Assembly: GCA_030141605.1 (NCBI GenBank)
Contig: JAQGDQ010000244.1
Location: 248,001-312,000, forward strand
Length of the DNA: 64,000 bases
Direction of reading: 5' to 3'
Origin: Tubiluchus corallicola
Taxonomy: Eukaryota > Priapulida > Priapulimorpha > Priapulimorphida > Tubiluchidae
This document shows, one piece after another, positions 57,264-64,000 of this stretch. Numbering within the stretch: the stretch's first letter is position 1; each line of letters begins with the position of its first letter. The notes under the pieces are model-generated. The model worked only from the letters and a program-made list of their open reading frames with translations. It made no database searches and was not told the DNA's origin. Both the position numbers and the translations under genes were made by a program.

Positions 57264-57949
57264 TTAAAGGAAAACCGAATGATTGTTTAGACTCAATCTC
57301 ATTTTAATTTACTGACCAAAATATACATTTTCTTGCCTATAAAAGTCAGCACTTGTTCCTTATATTTGAATAATTAGCTTGGAAAGTTAATTAACGGCAA
57401 CCGAGCACGTGTTGTTTACGTCAGAAACTAACCACAGTTTGTGCAATTGCAGGCGTCTTTCTTCCATTGCGCGTCAAGGACATTTGCGTAGGTGTCACAG
57501 TACTGCTTAAATGCATGATGTCACGAAAAATGGGCTTTACATCATATGACGTCAGAAACTAACCACATTTTGTGCAATGGCAGGCGTCTTCCTTTGCGCG
57601 TGAAGCACATTTGCATAGGTGTTACAGTACTGCTTAAACGCATGATGACACGAAAAATAGGCTTTACATCATATGACGTCAGAAACTAACACTACAGTTC
57701 GTGATCATGCTTATCACGGTACAGCCTTCTATTTCTCGGCCACGCGAATGTGACAAAAAGGCGTCACTGCCAATCTTGGTAGATTCACTGAGCCGTGCGT
57801 AGCTTTGAAAGTTTAACGAAATTTGAGTATCCGAGGTAATTATTATTTAATCTAAGCTTTGATTTAAAATAAGCTATTGTAGTTTTCAATATTTCAGAGC
57901 ATTCTTTATTCTGAACTCATGTTTACACAATCATCCGGTTTTCCTTTAA
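57264..57949. mobile_element. TTAA-flanked MITE, AGGAAAACC family, copy 3 (best preserved)
   Basis: TTAA|AGGAAAACCGAATGATTG on the left and CAATCATCCGGTTTTCCT|TTAA on the right; the element proper is 57268-57945. The middle contains a tandem duplication of about 130 bp (each with GACGTCAGAAACTAACCAC and TGCAGGCGTC-like sequence). It is the reference copy for 685-1217 and 16905-18426. Confidence 0.82.
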
Positions 57950-59136
57950 ATAAACAAGAATGGCCGTCTTGTTTATCAATAAAAATGTTCTTTAAACAAT
58001 ACCACTATTTTGGTATTTATTGCAAACCAAATTAGCACATAATTCAACACAATCAGTTTGTGTGAAAAACTGATTTTTTTACCAAATGCTTTGTTACCGC
58101 AAGGGCTCTGGGATGCAGCCTATAGTAGCTACAGGATAATGCAGACCTGCCTGTACAGTTAGGTTCGAACTTCTATAATACGAATTTTTATACTTGTTTG
58201 AGAAGTTTCAACAGTTTCACATTTTTGTGTGCGCATTTGTGCATGTAACCCTAAGTATGAAGGTTATTATAACCTCACTGTAAAAAATAAGCACCATTTC
58301 ATTGTTGCAAAGACGACAAAGTTGAAAATTTAACTAACGATTCACAGATTATAGCTAAAACCAAAGAACGTGATTAATAATTAATATAACTCAATTATTT
58401 TAAGCAACGCTACGTGAGATTTGCAATAGCACCAATTTCTTGGTAACGAATGTTGTTGTTTATTGTTAGTATTAAATAACCTGGGCATTCGTGAGCCTAA
58501 TTGGCGTCACAGATTGGCAGTGACCATAACATCATGAACGCCTCGTGATTTCGATAAATGGGACAATACGACGGCTAACGACATACATATTACAGTACAC
58601 GCAAAACATGTAATTGTATACAGAGATTAGTGTTGTAAAACCCGATGTTATGTTTATGAGTTCTCTGTGTTTGTGACCATGAAACGTCAACAAAGCACAA
58701 TAACTAAACCACGTTGTAGCGGGGCGGCATGCGTAACCAAACTCACTTACATAATCGCGTCACAGCTCTTAACTTTTTACGCTGATCTGATTTTCCTTCG
58801 AAACTTGAGGTGTGTTCACGCTGCTGCGGGGTATGCGGTTGTCCGGTTTATCTGGTTCTGTGACACAGTGTTGACGTCGACGATGCGATAAGAAGTTGCC
58901 CAGTTGAAACATGCTCTATTCGAACATAGACTAAGTCATTCCATAGCTGTAATAAGTGATCTATGCAAAACTAAGATTACTGTTGACTTAAATACTTGAA
59001 TGAGCATGTTTATTGAGCGACGATCGTTTCGGCTACTGTAGTCATTACGAAACTATAAATCAATGCAGAAAAGAAGAATAGATTGGAAATTAAATTATCA
59101 AAATAAACAAGGTTATGATGGAAAAAATAATTTGTT
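57950..59136. other. Intergenic sequence, nothing recognised
   Basis: AT-rich sequence without a supported exon. Confidence 0.35.
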
Positions 59137-59557
59137 CTTTTTTATTTGTCTCGGAAGACAATGGAGTGTGCGCCAAGAGAGTCAGTTATTGATCACATTG
59201 ATGGAGCTGCAGCGTCGACTGTGGCTGAGCAGTCCGATCCTTGAACGTCTCCAGAGCAAACGCCTGGGCAAGATGTAGGGAGATCCTGAGTTGCCCAGAC
59301 AACAGGATCCCCTCTCTCCCTCCCAGGTGTAGTCCAAAGGAAAGCGGAGCGATACGTTTGGCACCAGGTTGGCTACAGGAGCTGCCGGAGTCAGTGAACA
59401 TGCTGCACTGGTCGGCCTTCGGAGCCCCCACTCCTGATTTGGAAGGTTTACTCCTCTACACATGGCTGTTGGGTCACTTCACCTCCTCCGCCCTCTAGCT
59501 GTTGGCCGGTTGTACAGCTCCTCCGCCTAGTGTCGAGATACACTGTTGGCATCCCGC
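59137..59557 (-). mobile_element. GC-rich body fused to a 5S rRNA head: SINE3-like candidate
   Basis: Read on the minus strand, this unusually GC-rich stretch begins directly at the 3' end of the 5S-like sequence, with no T-run terminator between. It finishes in GAGACAAATAAAAAAG, an A-rich end. A 5S head, unrelated body and A-rich tail is the layout of 5S-derived SINEs. Alternatives are a rearranged 5S spacer or another retroelement next to a 5S pseudogene. No target duplication identified. Confidence 0.4.
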
Positions 59558-59677
59558 AAGCCTACAGCACCTGGTATTGCTAGGCGGTCACCCATCGAAG
59601 TACTAACCAGGCTCTACGTTGCTTAATTTCGGTGATCAGACGAGAACCGGTGTTTTCAATGTGATTTAGCCGTAGTC
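59558..59677 (-). rRNA. 5S rRNA-like sequence (probably pseudogene or SINE head)
   Basis: The minus strand gives a 120-nt match to animal 5S rRNA: TTCTCGTCTGATCACCGAA, then AAGCAACGTAGAGCCTGG (box A region), TTAGTACTTCGATGGGTGACC (box C, one change) broken here for length, and CCAGGTGCTGTAGGCTT at the end. The 5' part is more diverged (GACTACGGCTAAATCACATTG). Internal promoter elements are mostly kept, but no T-run follows and it is a single copy here, so a functional gene is doubtful. Confidence 0.8.
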
Positions 59678-60134
59678 ACTGTACATTTATTGTTTAAGAA
59701 ATAGTACCAGTTGGCTATATTTGGTATAATGAGATTTACATGCTGCAAAGTCTATTAACCTGCTTAAGAAACAACCAGAAATCAAAGCAAAAAGCTTCTG
59801 CTTTGTTTAGAAGACGAACTGCAGCCTATGGAAAGGCGCACAGAGTCATTCTAACCTGGGTCAGTAGTAACAGATTTACGCTTTATTGGTTAGGGCAGCT
59901 AGCGTCTCTCCAGACCACGCCAAGGTGACCCAGTAACCGCGTTAAAAAACCTTGAGTGGACGCTGATTTGCAAGGTTGTAAGGTTGTAACTTTCCCTTTA
60001 TGTTGACCGCCTGGCAAATTTCGTTACTTTCAGCTCAGCTCTACCGGAAATAAAAAAGCAGATGTTGACCAACCTTTAACATACGAAAAACAGAATTAGA
60101 AATCATCTCCTTGTTAAATAAAAACTACGCAAAG
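59678..60134. other. Intergenic sequence, nothing recognised
   Basis: No supported feature. Confidence 0.3.
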
Positions 60135-60460
60135 GATTGATTGATTGATTTAATATTTTATTTCAAACTTTACAAAGTTCGTATACATAATTTTACTATG
60201 GATGTATTGCAGTATGTTGTGTTTATTCTATAATTCTTGACTTCACATTTTAATGTTAACATTTCTTATTTTTAAAATTTAATATGCTTAATTTCAGCGT
60301 AGATATATTATTTCTGTGTTTTATTTATTTTAAAGTACTTTTCCTAAATCCCTATTTTTAACAATAGAAGTTCTTGGTTTTTAGTAATTAATATGCTAAT
60401 TTTACTGTGGATGTATTGCAATGTGTTGTGTTTATTTTATAATGCTTTTTTTTTAATTTT
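60135..60460 (-). mobile_element. Retroposon 3' end with (AATC)n tail
   Basis: On the minus strand the sequence ends TTTGAAATAAAATATTAAATCAATCAATC, an AATAAA signal plus a tetranucleotide tail as in LINEs. The block TTTTACTRTGGATGTATTGC is present twice (about 60193 and 60398), so it is a tandem or nested pair. No coding remnant. Confidence 0.45.
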
Positions 60461-60984
60461 TTGTTTTTCATTTACAAACATATTTTTGTTTTTAGTAATT
60501 ACTAACCACACTTGGAGTGTAATGGAAATAACGTTATGTTTTTACATATCCATGTAAAAATATCTATTCTATTCTATTATACACATCACAAATAAATACA
60601 TAAAATACAATAAATTATGGCTTACAATAATAATACAAATAACGATTAACGATATAACAAACTTCGTTACTCACATCTAATCACAGAAGTAAAGTTTGCA
60701 TCATTGTTTAAAATGTTCTTTCATATAAAATTCTCACGCTTATTCAGCCTGACGTGTAAACTGTATGCACATTTTCTCTGAATCACATCAAATAAGATTA
60801 AGTCTAGTAGAAATATATCTGGCGCTCGTATCGCACAAAAATTAAAAAGCTTTCATGCTGATTAGTATAATTATGTCACCTTGAGTATGCTGAGATTGTA
60901 AGAATAAAAACGTCTCCAAGTGGACATATAAAAATTGATGCTGCCGATAGCACCATGACCGTAAAACATTATTTTAATTTGGTA

Positions 60985-61228
60985 TTATCTTTTTGTAATT
61001 TGCACTTGAATAAATTAATTACCGATTTATTCAAAGTAATGCATCTACATTTGACTTACCTAAGTCACATTTGAGTTACCAAAACACAATCGAAATTCCT
61101 ATGTCTACATTTGACTTACCTAAGTCACATTTGAGTTACCGAAACACATTACAAATTCTTATGCCTACGTTTGACTTACCTAAGTCACATTTGAACTTTC
61201 CTGTGTCTACATTTGACGTGTAAAACCT
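60985..61228. mobile_element. Partial copy of the foldback/60-bp repeat element
   Basis: Matches 47790-48268 from TTTGTAATTTGCACTT through GATTTATTCAAAGTAATGC, about 2.5 units of the 60-bp repeat and the terminal ACATTTGACGTGTAAAACCTATA. The left arm is absent. Confidence 0.75.
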
Positions 61229-61326
61229 ATACAATAAAAAGTAGTGCAGTGAGCATTAAACAATTGTCTTTTGACGTCAACGGAACAGTGACTAAATTTC
61301 ACGAGTAATTTATTAGCTCTCCCGTA

Positions 61327-61690
61327 CTAAATTGAACATCGTCGTAATATATCTAAATCATCTCTATTGTCTTCTGATATAATATGAGCCAGATATTTTT
61401 CTTTTGTACTAAGTACAAAACTTTTACACTGCAGAACAACAGACCCAAAAGTAAACTGCTGTACGTATACAGAGAGAAATGCAACACGTTTAGTCTTATT
61501 CACATTTACACGAATATCATATTTTTTTAGCAAATTTATTAAAAATATCTAGCATTTTTTACAAAGCTGTCGTGGTTATTGCCAAAAAAAACAAATGTCG
61601 TCAGCGTACATCAGAGATGATTAATGCAGCAGAGACTTCAGCAGAGATGTAAACCCACTTTTCGGATTAATAACAATCTTGTGAATTAAA
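61327..61690 (-). mobile_element. Decayed LINE RT fragment, same family as 22618-24896
   Basis: The minus strand encodes SLMYADDIC (catalytic Asp pair) and then KYDIRVNVNKTKRVAF and EKYLAHIISEDNRDDLDI, plainly homologous to YDIKINVAKTKLMS and EKYLGHVISNDNRDDLDI in the younger copy. Several stops and frame changes show that it is old. Confidence 0.75.
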
Positions 61691-61956
61691 AAGAGGTGAT
61701 CAGAATGATATCTGAGCATGAGGCACTGTTTTTGCCTTGACTGAAGTTTAATGCTATACCCAGAATTCGCTTGCATTTATACAAATTCTGTTTTACGATC
61801 TTGCTCAAGGATGTGTTAATTACTAAGTCCGACATTAAATAAAAGAAAAAAACTAAGATGGTCGGTATGCGGTTTGATCTCTGACTAAGTCTTACATTGA
61901 AAGTGAAGGTATTTCTAAATCCAGTAACGTCTAGATAGGATCTTTTCATTGTTGCA

Positions 61957-62502
61957 TTAAAGGAAAGAACAATACACTCAGTATTCTGGGTTTATTTCAT
62001 TGTTATCACTTAAACATAGAAAAATATAACGAAGAAATTTGCAAAAAAGTTTTTATAAAGCTAAAATATACTCCCTCTGAATAGAAATTGGTAGTTGCCG
62101 CGATTCGTTTGAAAATTATGACGTAAGAGACATGATTTTTCGTAAGCGCATTGGTGGCTTTTCTTAAGCACGCGCTGCTTAAACGAATTCACATTTTTAC
62201 AGCTTGCCAAATATTCTCGCAAAGTGTTACAAAATCAGCTATCTAATGTTTTTGTAAAAACTTGCTATAATTTTTGAGTGTTAGGCATGACAGCGTGTTA
62301 CTTTTCTTCAACACAAATGACGTCATTGGAGGAAGAATGGGCATTCAAAATGGGAGCGCCAAAGTATGAAGTGATCGCGACTTTAAAGTGATTTTACTAA
62401 TTACACGAGACGCTTATTGCAGTTTTAGTACTAAATTCTTCTAACATTTGTCGTGAACATTGAAATAAGCCTAACCTCCCCGTAGGCTTGACCTTTCCTT
62501 TA
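61957..62502. mobile_element. TTAA-type MITE, AAAGGAAAGGACAAG family, copy 2
   Basis: Begins TTAAAGGAAAGAACAATACACTC and ends GGCTTGACCTTTCCTTTA, the inverse. The right TTAA is degraded to TTTATC. Interior blocks (TCGTAAGCGC, GAGGAAGAATGGGC, ATTCAAAATG) match 15338-16161. Confidence 0.72.
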
Positions 62503-62540
62503 TCTAAGACCAGCCGATAATTTTCATATTACCCCTATTA

Positions 62541-63698
62541 AATATTGGTAGGCCGTCGTCAAACGACGGATCCGGCCCCACAGACAGACACAAAATCCAG
62601 ACAAAATACAGAGAGATATTACAGTAGGAAATAAAATAAGTGAGTCATGAAAGTCCGTCGAGTCACTGCACATTATTCTTGCGCCGACGCCTCTTTTCTT
62701 TGAGATCTTCTATTCGTAGATGCTCAAAGTTGATCACTGCTCTCTTGCAGAGCGCTCTCCACTGCGTTCTGTCACTCGCCAGGGTCTCGAAGTTTTCTGG
62801 TTGGATGTTGCATTGATTCAGGGTATCCTTCAGCTGGTCTTTGTAACGCTTAAAGGGCCTACCGACCCTCCTTGCCCCTACTGCCAACTCACCAAACAGG
62901 AGAGTCCGAGGAATACGGTCCTCACCCATCCGGGACACATGACCAGACCAGCGGAGCCGTGCCGCAAATATGTGGGATTCAATGCCCCAGGCATTACAGC
63001 GACCCAAGACTTCCGTGTTAGGCACTCTGTCCTGCCAGCGAATGCCAGCTATCCGACGTAAACAGCGCATATGGAAACTGTCAAGTCCAGGTTTCGCAGT
63101 TGTAAAGTAGCACCGGTAGAATGGCTGCCTTGTAAACTGCCATCTTCGTTGCTAGGCGGACATCCCGGGTATTCCACAGTCTTCCTGACAGGCCCCCGAA
63201 GGTTGCTGCAGCCTTGCCAATTCTGGTGGTTATATCACAATCACTAGAGCAATCATTTGTCACTGTGCCTCCCAGGTAACTGAACCGATCCACGACCTTT
63301 AGAGTTCTCCACGATCTCGATCGTTATAGCAGGTGCTGTAGGAGTTGTACCAGGTCTAGGCTGCACTAAAACTTCTGTCTTCTTCACAGACACAGTCAGG
63401 CCGAAACGGGTGGCTGATAAAGCGAAGTTGTCCATCAAAAATTGTGCACCCTCCATGGAATGACTGGCAAGTGCACAGTCATCAGCATACAGCAGTTCTC
63501 TTATCAAGGTGTAACACACCATCGTTCGCGCCTTGAAGCGGCGCAGGTTGAATACGCCGCCATCATAACGAAACCTGACCTCGACACCCCGATAGCACTC
63601 GTTGTAGGCATCGCGTATTACTGCAGCAATGACTATTCCAAAAAGCAGTGGGGCTAGTACACATCCCTGCTTAACACCGTTGTTGACTGCAAACCCCT
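62541..63698 (-). mobile_element. 5'-truncated RTE-like LINE with 13-bp TSD
   Basis: ATTACCCCTATTA at 62528-62540 and again at 63699-63711 flanks the insertion. On the minus strand it starts inside the RT domain (VNNGVKQGCVLAPLLF), then IRELLYADDCALASH with the catalytic Asp pair, KKTEVLVQPRPG, FSYLGGTVTND, LPVLLYNCETW, then IAGIRWQDRVPNTEVL, LRWSGHVSRMGEDRIPR, GRPFKRYKDQLK and a basic end KEKRRRRKNN. Frame changes near 63290 and 63080 (a small deletion after CETW) break the ORF. The 3' end carries a hairpin-forming CGTCGTTTGACGACG. Family by motif style; exact clade unsure. Confidence 0.85.
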
Positions 63699-64000
63699 AT
63701 TACCCCTATTACTCCTGTGACAATTACTAAGCTAAAGCTACGCGTCCATTGCCCCATTTCCATTATTCTGATTTTGCCAATGCAGGATACTGTTAGACTC
63801 ACCGTAACCTATTACATTACGAGGGGTAAATAATTTGTATGTTATTCGCTTTTACAATTCCTGTCTGCACATTAAAAAAATTAGTAAATAATTCACTTCG
63901 CTTCGATCCTACAGTTATTTACTAATATGTTTTATAAATCAATTCTTTTTTAATTGAATGTTAATTCTGACATTTGTATCTTTCAGTTCTTTGCACTTCA

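Noticed and set aside
58667-58891. 74-residue frame (MFVTMKRQQSTITKP...)
   Set aside because: No domain, no splice context and no neighbouring exon; likely chance.
59186-59498. Overlapping 81-93 residue frames in the GC-rich block
   Set aside because: GC-rich DNA has few stops; the frames lie in the body of the 5S-headed retroposon candidate and have no known motif.

Overview
This is a metazoan nuclear genome fragment. Split coding exons have GT-AG boundaries and matching phases, the DNA is AT-rich, introns and intergenic stretches are long, and about half of the recognisable content is transposon or tandem repeat. The predicted proteins (Cys/His zinc fingers, secreted C-type lectins, a Ca-binding-type EGF receptor-like protein) and the repeats (hAT and TTAA-flanked MITEs, APE-type LINEs, a tRNA-type SINE, CCCTAA telomere-like repeats) suggest a soft-bodied, probably marine, invertebrate. 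The phylum cannot be decided from this sequence alone.

Layout. (1) About 286-19,464, plus strand: one large multi-exon zinc-finger gene, probably a chromatin protein. Six exons between 1,504 and 13,584 join with perfectly compatible phases, and one further exon at each end is less certain. Its giant exon (11,329-13,730) encodes a Cys-rich motif, a strong SUMO-interacting motif and six copies of a motif resembling the histone H3 tail around Lys9. The introns are full of MITEs and minisatellites. (2) About 21,990-29,492: two LINE insertions of different families packed between three (CT)n tracts. (3) 30,568-41,569, minus strand: two paralogous secreted C-type lectin genes with the same four-exon plan, with a hAT MITE, a possible solo LTR, a pentanucleotide array, a 44-bp minisatellite and a SINE with a (TAG)n tract in or between them. 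(4) 45,578-47,386, plus strand: an intronless 602-residue type I membrane protein with EGF repeats and a WAP-like module. (5) 47,498-63,711: no convincing protein gene. It holds a foldback element with a 60-bp minisatellite, MITEs, a 5S rRNA-derived sequence, LINE relics and a 5'-truncated LINE with a 13-bp target-site duplication.

The three host loci show no obvious functional link. The two lectins are a local duplication. The most interesting items are the H3-tail-like repeats, the LINEs lodged in CT microsatellites, the minisatellites that sit inside terminal-inverted-repeat elements, and the 5S-headed retroposon candidate. No transposase gene is visible, so the DNA elements here are all non-autonomous.
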